A stretch of 33,355 nucleotides of DNA from Bacillota bacterium (GCA_023393095.1 JAEWMT010000037.1:1-33355); one strand, 5' to 3'. Shown: positions 7,725 to 15,943, counted from the stretch's first letter. Program-made: numbers and translations. Notes: a model not told the origin generated them from the sequence alone.

Positions 7725-8567
7725 TTAATTATTGACGAAGCTCTTTTTTGCTACTGCGCATATTGTATTACCACCCGGGGTATATTCAGTACCTGCAACA
7801 TCACCATAGAACTCAATTTCTTCAAATCCATGCTCCGTTAGATCCGTTTTTAATTCCTCTAGGGTAAAGGTATGATCCCAAAGATAATAGCTTTGGACAG
7901 AGTCCTCTGTTACAATAACCGCCTGATTCAACATCGTATTGTTCTTATACCTATAAAATGCATCCAGGCATAAGTGTGGACTACTATTCCAGAAACCGCT
8001 TTCCTGGAATGTCCACGTCTTTGTCTCTTCTCTGCCTTGATAAACATTTGGGGTATTAACATCGACAATGAATCTTCCACCCGGCCTCAACGCTTGATGA
8101 ATTTTGGAGAGCAACATACTTCTGTCTTTATCACACAGAACACAGAAATCACAGTAGATTAAAGTGATTACGTCGAATTGTTCTTGATATGATATTTCCA
8201 AATAATTCTGATAATGATAGCAGATGTCATAATGATAATCCTTGGCTGTCTTTACAGCATATTCTAAGGATCTTCTGGAATAATCCATGCCTGTCACCTG
8301 ATAGCCTTTCTTGTAAAACCTTTGTGTATATAATCCCGGACCACAGCCCAGATCCAATAAATTGGGGTACTTTCCCGGAGGTACAATTCCAGCAATCCAG
8401 TCTACGGACTGATCCATGAAGGTGTGTTTCCTAGAAGCTGCGTCATAATCGGAAGCTAAATGTGCCTCAAGCATTCCCTTAGAGATATGCTCATCATCCC
8501 AGAATTTTGCAGTACTCTCCGCGTATACTTCTGGTTTTTCTAAATATTTTAATATGTTTTTGTTCAT
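7725..8567 (-). CDS. Class I SAM-dependent methyltransferase
   Basis: A 280-residue protein with the Rossmann methyltransferase core. Motif I LLDLGCGPGLY lies at residues 70-80, motif II GMDYS follows, and QFDVITLIYCDFCVL is the motif IV region; RPGGRFIVDVN is the post-motif strand. A helical N-terminus (about 60 residues) probably caps the active site. The substrate cannot be read; small molecules are as likely as proteins or RNA. The start ATG at 8567 has an AGGAA site. The long leader region upstream holds a promoter, a structured RNA and a terminator (8731-8999), so expression may depend on readthrough there, or on a weaker promoter with TATAAT close to the gene. Confidence 0.88.
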   Translation of the reverse strand: MNKNILKYLEKPEVYAESTAKFWDDEHISKGMLEAHLASDYDAASRKHTFMDQSVDWIAGIVPPGKYPNLLDLGCGPGLYTQRFYKKGYQVTGMDYSRRSLEYAVKTAKDYHYDICYHYQNYLEISYQEQFDVITLIYCDFCVLCDKDRSMLLSKIHQALRPGGRFIVDVNTPNVYQGREETKTWTFQESGFWNSSPHLCLDAFYRYKNNTMLNQAVIVTEDSVQSYYLWDHTFTLEELKTDLTEHGFEEIEFYGDVAGTEYTPGGNTICAVAKKSFVNN

Positions 8568-8730
8568 TGTAATTCCTGCCTCTCTATAATATTAATATCG
8601 TGCAACAGATTTAAAATAGATTTCTGTTAATTATAAATTCCATAATTTATTTTTACAGTTCAATGTATTCCGCTTATCAAACCTTCCTTTCCGTGATAAC
8701 ATAATAAAAGTTTTGTCAACTTCTACCCAA

Positions 8731-8756
8731 CAAAAAAACTGTGGATTTCTCCACAG
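8731..8756 (-). terminator. Intrinsic terminator, minus strand
   Basis: Stem CTGTGGA/TCCACAG (arms 8739-8745 and 8750-8756) with a GAAA tetraloop in the RNA, followed by seven T. A CCACACAG segment just upstream (8782-8775) could pair with CTGTGG of the stem instead, giving a possible antiterminator. Confidence 0.85.
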
Positions 8757-8811
8757 CTCTATCTTATTGGGTACCTGTGTGGAAAAATGAAATAAAACCA
8801 TAATTTGAGCA

Positions 8812-8850
8812 AAGAAAATAAACTGTTGCTTAAAACAGCTATATTTTCTT
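8812..8850 (-). terminator. Second hairpin with T-rich tail
   Basis: Outer arms AAGAAAATA and TATTTTCTT surround an inner CTGTT/AACAG stem; on the minus strand the inner stem is followed by TTTATTTTCTTT. It may be a weak terminator for cobO or part of the RNA candidate described at 8731-8964. Confidence 0.4.
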
Positions 8851-8970
8851 ATTGAGTTATGATTTTATCATCGTTTCCACGTCCAGCCTATATTACCGAT
8901 TTTGTAATATCAAGCTCGCCGGATGGCATTTACCTCAGTTTTTTCGATTATTTTATGTTATCACAAATTA

Positions 8971-8999
8971 AAATTAACATGTTATGGATGTTATGTCAA
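8971..8999 (-). promoter_or_regulatory. Sigma-A type promoter downstream of cobO
   Basis: A consensus TTGACA (8999-8994) and a TAATTT -10 box (8976-8971) are 17 nt apart on the minus strand. Transcription should begin near 8964, about 80 nt past the cobO stop, so this is not a cobO promoter. Confidence 0.6.
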
Positions 9000-9042
9000 G
9001 CATCTAAATTTTAATGCAGAGCACCCATGCTTTGTTTTACCA

Positions 9043-9567
9043 TTAATATTCAATTCCTTTTCGTGCTTTAATTCCTTTTTCATAGGGATGCTTTATCTTT
9101 TTTATTTCCGATACATAATCCGCTAATTCAATTAACTCGTCCGAAGGATTGCGGCCTGTCATAACTACTTCCATATTCATATCTTTCTTTTTTAAAAAAT
9201 CGATAACCAAGCTATTATCCATCAACCCCTTGTCCATTGAACCTATAATTTCATCCAATACCAGTAGAGTTGAAGCCATAGGTTCAACTTTAGTCGTTGC
9301 CTCCCGAAACAGTCTGTTATTTTCCAGAATCACAGCCGTTCTTTCTTCCATTGTATAATCATTAGAGAATTTGGCCGGAAAATCACCACGTAATACCGTT
9401 ACAACATCAAGTTTATATAACGTCTCCAGTTCTCCGGTATCCCATGCTTTCATAAACTGAGCGAAGATGATTTGAAAGCCACTTGCGCTAGCCCGCATCA
9501 TAAGACCTAATGCGGCAGTCGTTTTTCCCTTGCCTTCACCACAGTAAATATGAATTAATCCCTTCAT
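9043..9567 (-). CDS. cobO: Corrinoid adenosyltransferase (CobA/CobO/BtuR type)
   Basis: Transfers the adenosyl group of ATP to cob(I)alamin or cob(I)yrinic acid a,c-diamide to make the adenosyl cofactor. The 174-residue protein has the family P-loop GEGKGKTT at residues 10-17 right after the first strand, the LLVLDEI Walker B-like strand, and VVMTGRNPSDELIELADYVSEI, which is diagnostic for BtuR/CobO. The ATG at 9567 has GGAG 6 nt upstream; an ATG four codons earlier lacks proper spacing. It follows cobQ closely on the same strand, so both are probably one transcript controlled by the cobalamin riboswitch at 11383-11510. Confidence 0.95.
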   Translation of the reverse strand: MKGLIHIYCGEGKGKTTAALGLMMRASASGFQIIFAQFMKAWDTGELETLYKLDVVTVLRGDFPAKFSNDYTMEERTAVILENNRLFREATTKVEPMASTLLVLDEIIGSMDKGLMDNSLVIDFLKKKDMNMEVVMTGRNPSDELIELADYVSEIKKIKHPYEKGIKARKGIEY

Positions 9568-9599
9568 AGACAACTCCATTCCCCTGCCTTAGCAGCAAA

Positions 9600-11096
9600 T
9601 TATATTCCTTTATCTAGTATTGAATAAATAGCTTCCATATCGAGTGCTTCTCTTAGGCAATCAGCAAGTTTATTATACTCTCCGTCTTTATAGGTTTTCA
9701 AGTCTGTTTCATGATCCGGTTTGTACTCCATTCCTTTTCTCTGATACAGAGCTTGTGCAATCTCAGTCAGCACTTCTTCACTGTCGAAGATACCATGAAC
9801 ATAGCTGCCATAAATATTGTTATTACCTACGCCGTCCGCTTTTTCTTCTCCATCTAGGTTTCTCAGGGTGGCTAGACTGTTTTTCGTATCAGTAACACCC
9901 ATATGAATTTCATAACCTTCGAACTTTTTACCGTTTAAACCTGAGAAGATTCCTTCCGCATTTTTAAATTCACCGGTAACCCTAGTTCTGGTTTTCTCTT
10001 TTTCAAATACGGTATCAGCATCAATTAGGGAAAGTCCCTGTATGGTTCCTCCGCCTTCAACCTGATGAGGATCTCTTAGCGTTCTACTAAGCATCTGGTA
10101 TCCGCCGCAGACTCCGAAGATGGGATTTCCGTCATTGACATATCTTAAAATCTCAGCTTCCAATCCGCTTTCCCTTAGCCACTTTAAGTCCTCTATCGTA
10201 TTTTTTGTTCCCGGAAGAATAACTAAATCTGGTTTTTTAAATTCCCCTACATTCGATACATAGCGTACCCTGCTTCCAATTACAATTTCAAATGCATTAA
10301 AATCAGTAAAATTAGAAATTTTCGGAAGTCTGATTACCGCTATGTCCAGATCGGATACTGAATCTCTGCTTTCAAATACATCGGATAAACTGTCTTCATC
10401 ATCAATATGAATATTCAGCATCGGTACAACCCCGACGAAGGGAACAGGAATCAGTTCCTCTAACATTCTAAGACCCGGCTCCAATATGGTTACATCACCA
10501 CGGAATTTATTTACGATATTTCCCTTGATGTAACTCTTCTCTTCCCCATCCATCAGCATATAGGTTCCGTAAAGTGCCGCAAACACTCCACCCTTGTCGA
10601 TATCCCCAACAATTAAGACTGGTGCCTTAGCCATTTTAGCCATACCCATATTAACGATATCATTTTTCTTAAGATTAATTTCTGCTGGACTTCCGGCGCC
10701 TTCAATTACAATAATATCATTTTCCTTAGCAAGGGAATCGAAAGCTTCTTTGATCTTTGGAATAAATTCTGTTTTATATTTATAATAATTTGTAGCATCC
10801 AGATTACCGATTACTTCGCCATTTACTATAACCTGGGAGCCTTTTTCACTGGTGGGCTTTAAAAGGACCGGGTTCATTCTGACATCGGGCTTTTTAAATG
10901 CAGCTTCCGCCTGTACCACCTGGGCACGTCCTATCTCCAAGCCTTCCTCTGTAATATAGGAATTCAGCGCCATGTTCTGCGCTTTGAAAGGAGCCACACG
11001 GTATCCATCCTGAGCAAATATCCTGCATAACCCAGCTGTAATCAAACTCTTACCTGCATTCGAGGTAGTCCCCTGTATCATAATTGCTTTTGCCAT
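9600..11096 (-). CDS. cobQ: Cobyric acid synthase
   Basis: Amidates the b, d, e and g side chains of adenosylcobyrinic a,c-diamide with glutamine-derived ammonia and ATP, giving cobyric acid. The 498-residue protein has the usual two domains: an N-terminal dethiobiotin-synthetase-like ATPase (GTTSNAGKS at 9-17, FKAQNMALNSY, IEGAGSPAEINL) and a C-terminal class I glutaminase-like domain with the nucleophile Cys330 in VCGGYQML and the His of YGSYVHGIFD. A strong GGGAGG site precedes ATG 11096. It is followed by cobO. Only these two cobalamin genes are in the window, so the rest of the pathway must lie elsewhere or the cell salvages precursors. Confidence 0.97.
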   Translation of the reverse strand: MAKAIMIQGTTSNAGKSLITAGLCRIFAQDGYRVAPFKAQNMALNSYITEEGLEIGRAQVVQAEAAFKKPDVRMNPVLLKPTSEKGSQVIVNGEVIGNLDATNYYKYKTEFIPKIKEAFDSLAKENDIIVIEGAGSPAEINLKKNDIVNMGMAKMAKAPVLIVGDIDKGGVFAALYGTYMLMDGEEKSYIKGNIVNKFRGDVTILEPGLRMLEELIPVPFVGVVPMLNIHIDDEDSLSDVFESRDSVSDLDIAVIRLPKISNFTDFNAFEIVIGSRVRYVSNVGEFKKPDLVILPGTKNTIEDLKWLRESGLEAEILRYVNDGNPIFGVCGGYQMLSRTLRDPHQVEGGGTIQGLSLIDADTVFEKEKTRTRVTGEFKNAEGIFSGLNGKKFEGYEIHMGVTDTKNSLATLRNLDGEEKADGVGNNNIYGSYVHGIFDSEEVLTEIAQALYQRKGMEYKPDHETDLKTYKDGEYNKLADCLREALDMEAIYSILDKGI

Positions 11097-11185
11097 AGTT
11101 ACCTCCCTTGTATTTCTGTGAGATGCGCATCCCGCACAGAGTGCTTTTTATTTCATAGGACGCATTTTCCTAAATTATAAAAAGA

Positions 11186-11300
11186 GGCTGTCGCAAAAAT
11201 AACCTTCAGTGATATAAGGTACTCCACATAATCTCCTTAATGCACTGTTTGGAGATTATGCGGAGTACTTTATATCATATATGTCTGAAATGCGACAGCC
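11186..11300. repeat. Palindromic element with terminator-like hairpin in the cobQ leader
   Basis: Outer arms GGCTGTCGCA (11186-11195) and TGCGACAGCC (11291-11300) are perfect complements. Inside, arms of 26 nt (11211-11236 and 11251-11276) pair at 24 of 26 positions around a 14-nt loop. On the minus strand the right-hand arm is followed by TCTTTTTATAATTT, so it has the form of an intrinsic terminator placed between the riboswitch and cobQ. It may be the riboswitch expression platform or an inserted repeat. A related, shorter element lies at 14859-14893. Confidence 0.7.
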
Positions 11301-11382
11301 CCCTAAGTACATATAGAATACTTCTACTATACATTACTTCTCAACTTGTCTCTCGCAAGATAAGATAATTACAAAATTGCAT

Positions 11383-11510
11383 AGTCTCCTGACTTAAGTT
11401 TCATCACTATGATTGCCTTCCCAGTTTCCCAGTGACATAAAATCATAGCTCCTCTATTACAGTTGCGGGACAGTGTGGGATTTCCACCCAACTTCCTAAC
11501 ATCAATTCGG
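11383..11510 (-). promoter_or_regulatory. Cobalamin riboswitch
   Basis: On the minus strand the conserved blocks of the cobalamin aptamer appear in order: GTGGAAATCCCACACTGTCC (around 11478) running into CCGCAACTG, CACTGGGAAACTGGGAAGGC (11434-11415), and the 3' end AAGTCAGGAGAC (11394-11383 region). The aptamer lies about 290 nt upstream of cobQ. Known elements of this family switch off expression when adenosylcobalamin is plentiful. Here the T-tailed hairpin at 11186-11300 is the obvious candidate for the off-state terminator, which is an inference. Confidence 0.95.
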
Positions 11511-11591
11511 TTATTAAATTAATAGTATTATATAATTTAAAGTATTATTTATAAACATTTATTTTTTAATAGTTTACTAGGAAGGATAAAA

Positions 11592-13025
11592 TCAAACCTT
11601 AATATCTGCTTTCATTCCAAGCAGTTCTTTATTTTCATCTAAGATTGGCTGAATGACTTCCAATATGAATTCCTCGGTCTGTTCCTTGGCGCGACCGGTA
11701 TATTTTGCTGGATCCATTGTGCTCTTTAATTCCTCCAAGGTCATGTTAAAAGCAGGGTCAGCTGCAATGAGCTCAAGAAGATTATTCTCCAGTCCCTTCT
11801 CCTTCACATTTCTTCCTGCTTCCATGGAGAGGGTACGAATCTTCTCGTGCAGTTCCTGTCTGTCTCCGCCGGCTTTCACTGCATCCATCATAATATTCTC
11901 TGTTGCCATGAAAGGAAGCTCCTGCATTAATCTTCTCTCAATAACCTTCGGATATACAACAAGACCATCTACAACATTCATATATAGATCCAGAATACCA
12001 TCCACTGCAAGGAAGGCTTCTGGAACGCTAATTCTCTTATTGGCTGAGTCATCGAGAGTTCTTTCAAACCACTGGGTAGCAGTCGTAATTGCCGGATTCA
12101 GAGCATCTACCATAACATAGTTTGCAAGGGATGCGATACGCTCACTTCTCATTGGATTTCTCTTGTATGCCATTGCCGAAGAACCTATCTGGTTTTTCTC
12201 AAATGGTTCCTCAATCTCCTTTAGATGCTGAAGAAGTCTGATATCATTCGAGAATTTATGTGCACTGGCAGCAATTCCTGAAAGAACATTCTGCACTCTT
12301 AAATCCACTTTTCTAGAGTAGGTCTGACCGGATACCGGGAAGCAACCGGAAAAGCCCATCTTATCTGCGATTATCTGATCCAGCTTCTTAATCTTTTCAT
12401 GATCTCCATCGAATAATTCTAGGAAGCTTGCCTGTGTTCCTGTTGTACCCTTGGAACCAAGCAGTTTCATACTATCAATCATATAGCAGATATCATCATA
12501 ATCCAGCTTTAATTCCATTAACCACAGCGCAGCTCTCTTACCAACCGTAGTCGGCTGTGCCGGCTGAAAATGGGTAAATGCTAGTGTAGGAAGACTACGG
12601 TATTCCATAGCGAACTTAGACAGCTCAGCCATAACATTAACCAGCTTCTTCTTTACCAGTTTTAATGCCTCAGTCATAATAATAATATCAGTATTATCTC
12701 CGACATAGCAGGAAGTAGCACCCAGATGAATGATTCCTTTCGCCTTTGGACATTGCTCTCCGTAAGCATATACATGGGACATAACATCATGGCGAACCAA
12801 CGCTTCTCTTTCTTTTGCTACATCGTAATTAATGTCATCCTTATATGCTTTCAGTTCATTAATCTGCTCCTCGGTAATATTTAGACCCAGTTCTCTCTCA
12901 GCTTCAGCCAAAGCGATCCATAGTCCTCTCCAGGTCTTGAATTTCATATCCGGTGAAAAGATATACTGCATTTCCTTTCCGGCATAACGCTCGGATAAAG
13001 GACTCATGTATTTATCGTTACTCAT
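11592..13025 (-). CDS. purB: Adenylosuccinate lyase
   Basis: Performs two fumarate-releasing steps of purine synthesis: SAICAR to AICAR, and adenylosuccinate to AMP. The 477-residue protein shows the fumarase/aspartase superfamily signature GSSAMAYKRNPMRSE (about 282-296), the HFQPAQPTTVGKR segment with its catalytic His region, and the TSCYVGDNTD segment. It is closer in length to the eukaryotic-like/clostridial PurB form (about 475) than to the B. subtilis form (about 430). The ATG at 13025 follows AAAGGGG. It comes after purF on the same strand with a 247-nt gap; a 14-nt palindrome lies 23 nt ahead of its start. Confidence 0.96.
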   Translation of the reverse strand: MSNDKYMSPLSERYAGKEMQYIFSPDMKFKTWRGLWIALAEAERELGLNITEEQINELKAYKDDINYDVAKEREALVRHDVMSHVYAYGEQCPKAKGIIHLGATSCYVGDNTDIIIMTEALKLVKKKLVNVMAELSKFAMEYRSLPTLAFTHFQPAQPTTVGKRAALWLMELKLDYDDICYMIDSMKLLGSKGTTGTQASFLELFDGDHEKIKKLDQIIADKMGFSGCFPVSGQTYSRKVDLRVQNVLSGIAASAHKFSNDIRLLQHLKEIEEPFEKNQIGSSAMAYKRNPMRSERIASLANYVMVDALNPAITTATQWFERTLDDSANKRISVPEAFLAVDGILDLYMNVVDGLVVYPKVIERRLMQELPFMATENIMMDAVKAGGDRQELHEKIRTLSMEAGRNVKEKGLENNLLELIAADPAFNMTLEELKSTMDPAKYTGRAKEQTEEFILEVIQPILDENKELLGMKADIKV

Positions 13026-13047
13026 CCTTTCTACCCCTTTCTATTAA

Positions 13048-13061
13048 TGATAAATTTATCA
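13048..13061. promoter_or_regulatory. Perfect palindrome TGATAAATTTATCA ahead of purB
   Basis: A 14-nt perfect palindrome ends about 23 nt before the purB start codon, overlapping the expected leader. A similar sequence, TTTATCAATGATAAA, lies in the xylB upstream region at 24532. It may be an operator; an AT-rich chance palindrome is possible. Confidence 0.25.
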
Positions 13062-13272
13062 GTTTTTATTTAAAGACGACTCTCTTACTCTCCTAAACTA
13101 TAATATTCCACATTTCCCTCATATTATCAGTTCATGTTTGCTCTTAATCTATTTTCTAAATTCTAAGCTGCTTTATATAGTTTAAAGCCAGTATTAAACA
13201 TAACTAATTTTCTTCAGAGAGCCTTCCTGTCTTTATATTCAAGTGATCCTATAATAAAACTACAAATTTTTG

Positions 13273-14709
13273 TTAAATATCATATTCTCCACGGATGTCT
13301 TCCTTCGGCGGCTCAATCGGGTAATTACCGGAAAAGCAGGCGTCACAGTATCCAGTATCTCCACCTATCAAATCGCTTAATCGGTCAACTGCCAAATATC
13401 CAAGGGAATCTGCACCAATCATATCTCTGATCTGATCTACAGTATGCTTGTGCGCAATTAGCTGATCTCCCGATGGTACATCAGTTCCAAAATAACAGGG
13501 ATATAAGAACGGCGGTGAACTGATTCTTACATGTACCTCGGTAGCTCCCGCTTTCTTAAGCATTTTAACAATTTTCTCACTGGTAGTTCCACGGACAATG
13601 GAATCATCTATCATAACCACTCTTTTGCCCTGAACCACTTCCGGCAAGACATTCAGCTTAATGCGGACACTGGATGCACGCATGGACTGCTTTGGTTTAA
13701 TGAAAGTTCTTCCTACGTAACTATTCTTGACAAATGCCATACCAAACTCAATTCCTGATTCCAATGCATAACCAAGGGCGGCAGCATTACCGGAATCCGG
13801 TACACCGACTACCACATCCGCCTCTACAGGATGGGTCTGAGCCAGAATTCTTCCTGCCATAATTCTTGAGTTATACACACTGACTCCATCAAAGCGGCTG
13901 TCGGGTCTGGAAAAATAAATATATTCAAAGATACATTTTGAAATCTTAGGACTGCATTGTGAGGTATCGGAATGAATTCCGTTTTCATCGATCATAACTA
14001 CCTCACCTGGTAAAACATCACGGATAAATTCTGCATCCGCTGCATTTAAAGCTGCGGTTTCGGATGCCAGAATATAAGCATTCTCCCTCTTGCCTATTAC
14101 CAGTGGATGAAAACCAAATGGATCTCTTGCTCCGATTAATTTTCTTGGGCTCATGATCACTAAGGAATATGCGCCACTTAACTTCTTCATGGCTCTAGCA
14201 ACCGCTTCTTCCGCTGTAGCAGAATTCAGTCTCTCTCTGGCAATATGATATGCAATTACTTCAGTATCAATAGTTGTCTGGAAAATCGCACCTGTATACT
14301 CAAGTTCTCTGCGAAGCTCCGGTGTATTCACCAGATTACCATTATGTGCCAGAGCAAGAGTACCTTTCACATAATTTAATACTAATGGCTGTGTATTATT
14401 TATATTGCTCCCACCCGCAGTGGAGTAACGGACATGTCCGATACCAATATTTCCTCTTAAGGTTTCCAGATGCTCTGGAGTAAATACTTCACTAACCAGT
14501 CCCATGCCCTTCCATGCCTTTACTGCATTCTTGGGGCCCTGCGTGTCACTTACCGCGATACCGCAGCTCTCCTGCCCTCTGTGCTGAAGTGCAAATAAAC
14601 CGTAATAAATTGTGGATACGACATCATTTCCATTAAGATCATACACTCCAAATACTCCGCATTCTTCATGTATGCCGTCAGGGTTATAGCTGCTATTTTC
14701 CATATTCAT
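13273..14709 (-). CDS. purF: Amidophosphoribosyltransferase
   Basis: First committed step of purine synthesis: PRPP plus glutamine to phosphoribosylamine. The 478-residue protein has a 16-residue propeptide; Cys17 in EECGVFG becomes the N-terminal nucleophile of the glutaminase domain after cleavage. The phosphoribosyltransferase domain has the PRPP loop VVMIDDSIVRGTTS. Cysteines in KCIFEYIYF, YPCYFG and YCDACFSG match the four ligands of the oxygen-sensitive 4Fe-4S cluster found in the B. subtilis-type enzyme. The gene follows purC by about 220 nt and precedes purB. Feedback control by AMP/GMP is expected from the family. Confidence 0.97.
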   Translation of the reverse strand: MNMENSSYNPDGIHEECGVFGVYDLNGNDVVSTIYYGLFALQHRGQESCGIAVSDTQGPKNAVKAWKGMGLVSEVFTPEHLETLRGNIGIGHVRYSTAGGSNINNTQPLVLNYVKGTLALAHNGNLVNTPELRRELEYTGAIFQTTIDTEVIAYHIARERLNSATAEEAVARAMKKLSGAYSLVIMSPRKLIGARDPFGFHPLVIGKRENAYILASETAALNAADAEFIRDVLPGEVVMIDENGIHSDTSQCSPKISKCIFEYIYFSRPDSRFDGVSVYNSRIMAGRILAQTHPVEADVVVGVPDSGNAAALGYALESGIEFGMAFVKNSYVGRTFIKPKQSMRASSVRIKLNVLPEVVQGKRVVMIDDSIVRGTTSEKIVKMLKKAGATEVHVRISSPPFLYPCYFGTDVPSGDQLIAHKHTVDQIRDMIGADSLGYLAVDRLSDLIGGDTGYCDACFSGNYPIEPPKEDIRGEYDI

Positions 14710-14858
14710 GAGTACTTATCCATCCTCTCATATAAACTAAATAAATTGGCAACCAATTCTCTATTAATGTTTACTTTATATAATAATCTTGATGGATAAC
14801 TGTATCTTTTCCATCAAAGTAATTTACTATTACGATGCAACAGCTTTTTCAGTCAGTA

Positions 14859-14893
14859 AGAGGCTGCCAAAGTAATTCTTCGAACAGCCCCCT
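14859..14893. repeat. Short hairpin related to the 11186 palindrome
   Basis: GGCTG (14862-14866) and CAGCC (14885-14889) form a stem with an inner AAG/CTT pairing. The flanks AAGAGGCTG and CAGCCCCCTAA are shared with the element at 11186-11300. It sits just after the purC stop on the minus strand and may terminate or attenuate the transcript ahead of purF, though its T tail is poor. Confidence 0.45.
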
Positions 14894-14932
14894 AAATTAT
14901 TCCGAATAAGCAACTTTGCTTATTTGTTTCTA

Positions 14933-15640
14933 TTAATTTATGCCTAAACGTTTAAATACTTCCTGATATGCATCCTCTACATTACCGAGGTCTCTACGGA
15001 AGCGGTCTTTATCCAATTTCTCATGAGTATTGATATCCCAGAGTCTGCAGGTATCCGGAGAAATCTCATCAGCCAGAATAATCTGATCCTTATATCTACC
15101 GAATTCAATTTTATAATCAATCAATTCAATTCCAATGCTTTCAAAATATTTTATTAATACTTCATTTACCTTAAATGCATATTTTGAAATTAGATCAATT
15201 TCTTCTCTTGTAGCTACTCCGATAGCAATTGCATAATAGTCATTAATCATTGGATCGCCCAAAGCATCATCCTTATAGGAGAATTCAAGAGTAGGCTCGA
15301 TTAACTTAATTCCTTCTTCCATGCCTAACTTTTTAGCGAAGCTTCCTGCGGAAACATTTCTTACAATAACCTCGAGCGGAACGATTTCAACCTTCTTCAC
15401 TGCTGTTTCACGATCACTTAATTCCTCAATGTAGTGAGTTGGCACGCCTTCCTTCTCTAACAGACGAAAAACATGGTTAGACATTCTATTATTAATAACG
15501 CCTTTACCCACTATAGTACCCTTTTTTAAACCGTTAAATGCTGTGGCGTCATCTTTATAGTCTACGATTAATACGTCTTCCACATCCGTTTTATAAACCT
15601 TTTTCGCTTTTCCTTCATAGAGCATGTCTAACTTTTCCAT
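14933..15640 (-). CDS. purC: Phosphoribosylaminoimidazole-succinocarboxamide synthase
   Basis: Joins CAIR and aspartate with ATP to form SAICAR, the substrate of PurB encoded downstream. The 235-residue protein has the SAICAR synthetase features: LYEGKAKKVYKTD at the N-terminus (ATP grip), PLEVIVRNVSAGSF, and KIEFGRYKDQIILADEISPDTCRLWD near the active site. The ATG at 15640 gives the usual length and has AGGTGG 8 nt upstream. An in-frame ATG at 15685, with its own AAGG site, would add 15 residues not seen in the family, so the start is likely but not certain. A promoter is visible at 15710-15737. Confidence 0.95.
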   Translation of the reverse strand: MEKLDMLYEGKAKKVYKTDVEDVLIVDYKDDATAFNGLKKGTIVGKGVINNRMSNHVFRLLEKEGVPTHYIEELSDRETAVKKVEIVPLEVIVRNVSAGSFAKKLGMEEGIKLIEPTLEFSYKDDALGDPMINDYYAIAIGVATREEIDLISKYAFKVNEVLIKYFESIGIELIDYKIEFGRYKDQIILADEISPDTCRLWDINTHEKLDKDRFRRDLGNVEDAYQEVFKRLGIN

Positions 15641-15709
15641 TGCAACTGCCACCTGTCCTTTACTATATTTTCTCATATAATACATTAAGAAGCCTTGTTA
15701 CTCTTACAT

Positions 15710-15737
15710 ATTATAATGAAACATAATAAAACCGCAA
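15710..15737 (-). promoter_or_regulatory. Promoter of purC
   Basis: TATAAT (15715-15710) with TTGCGG (15737-15732) 16 nt upstream on the minus strand, about 70 nt from the preferred purC start. This is the only clear promoter for the purC-purF-purB row. Confidence 0.55.
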
Positions 15738-15757
15738 TAGTATTTTGTCGTTTTCAT

Positions 15758-15797
15758 AGATAAAACGGTAATTTTGTCTAAATGCACAAAATTACCG
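15758..15797 (-). terminator. Terminator of the lipoprotein gene
   Basis: Perfect 12-bp stem CGGTAATTTTGT (15766-15777) and ACAAAATTACCG (15786-15797) with an 8-nt loop; on the minus strand it ends in GTTTTATC. It separates the lipoprotein gene from the purC promoter. Confidence 0.75.
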
Positions 15798-15943
15798 CTA
15801 AAAAGAGATACTTTTCTATAATAAAATTTGGTCTCTAAAAAGCTCGGAAATCCCATATATTAAGCACATTTATGCTACTTATTAACTGTAGTTATAAATG
15901 AATTCGGGGCTCATTTTACAAGTAAGATAGGAACGGATTTAAA

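Larger units (their letters stand above)
8731..8964 (-). ncRNA. Candidate structured small RNA or regulatory leader
   Basis: Between cobO and the methyltransferase gene the minus strand carries a good promoter (8971-8999), about 230 nt without a credible reading frame, and a strong intrinsic terminator (8731-8756). The RNA can fold a two-part hairpin: UCCGGC (8923-8918) with GCUGGA (8887-8882), an asymmetric inner loop, then AUAUUAC (8910-8904) with GUAAUAU (8896-8890). UGAG and CUCA segments (around 8937 and 8856) could close a larger multibranch unit that also holds an AUGAU/AUCAU hairpin, and a further hairpin lies at 8812-8850. I do not recognise it as a known riboswitch, 6S RNA or SRP RNA. 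It may be a free sRNA, or a leader that controls the downstream methyltransferase gene. Confidence 0.45.

Noticed and set aside
8890..8931. A 13-codon frame after GAGG in the RNA candidate.
   Set aside because: The SD spacing is too short and the peptide lies in the strongly paired hairpin; a coding role is unlikely.
8851..8940. Possible c-di-GMP-II riboswitch, because GGAAACGATGAT resembles a conserved block of that class.
   Set aside because: The other conserved blocks of that aptamer are absent downstream, so the resemblance is limited to about ten bases.
11653..12120. A 155-codon plus-strand frame.
   Set aside because: It lies entirely opposite conserved purB coding sequence and has no ribosome site.
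14706..14723. Five-codon upstream frame (ATG to TGA) overlapping the purF start as ATGA, suggesting a leader peptide.
   Set aside because: The only SD-like sequence, GAGAGG, directly touches its ATG, leaving no spacing. It more likely serves purF itself.
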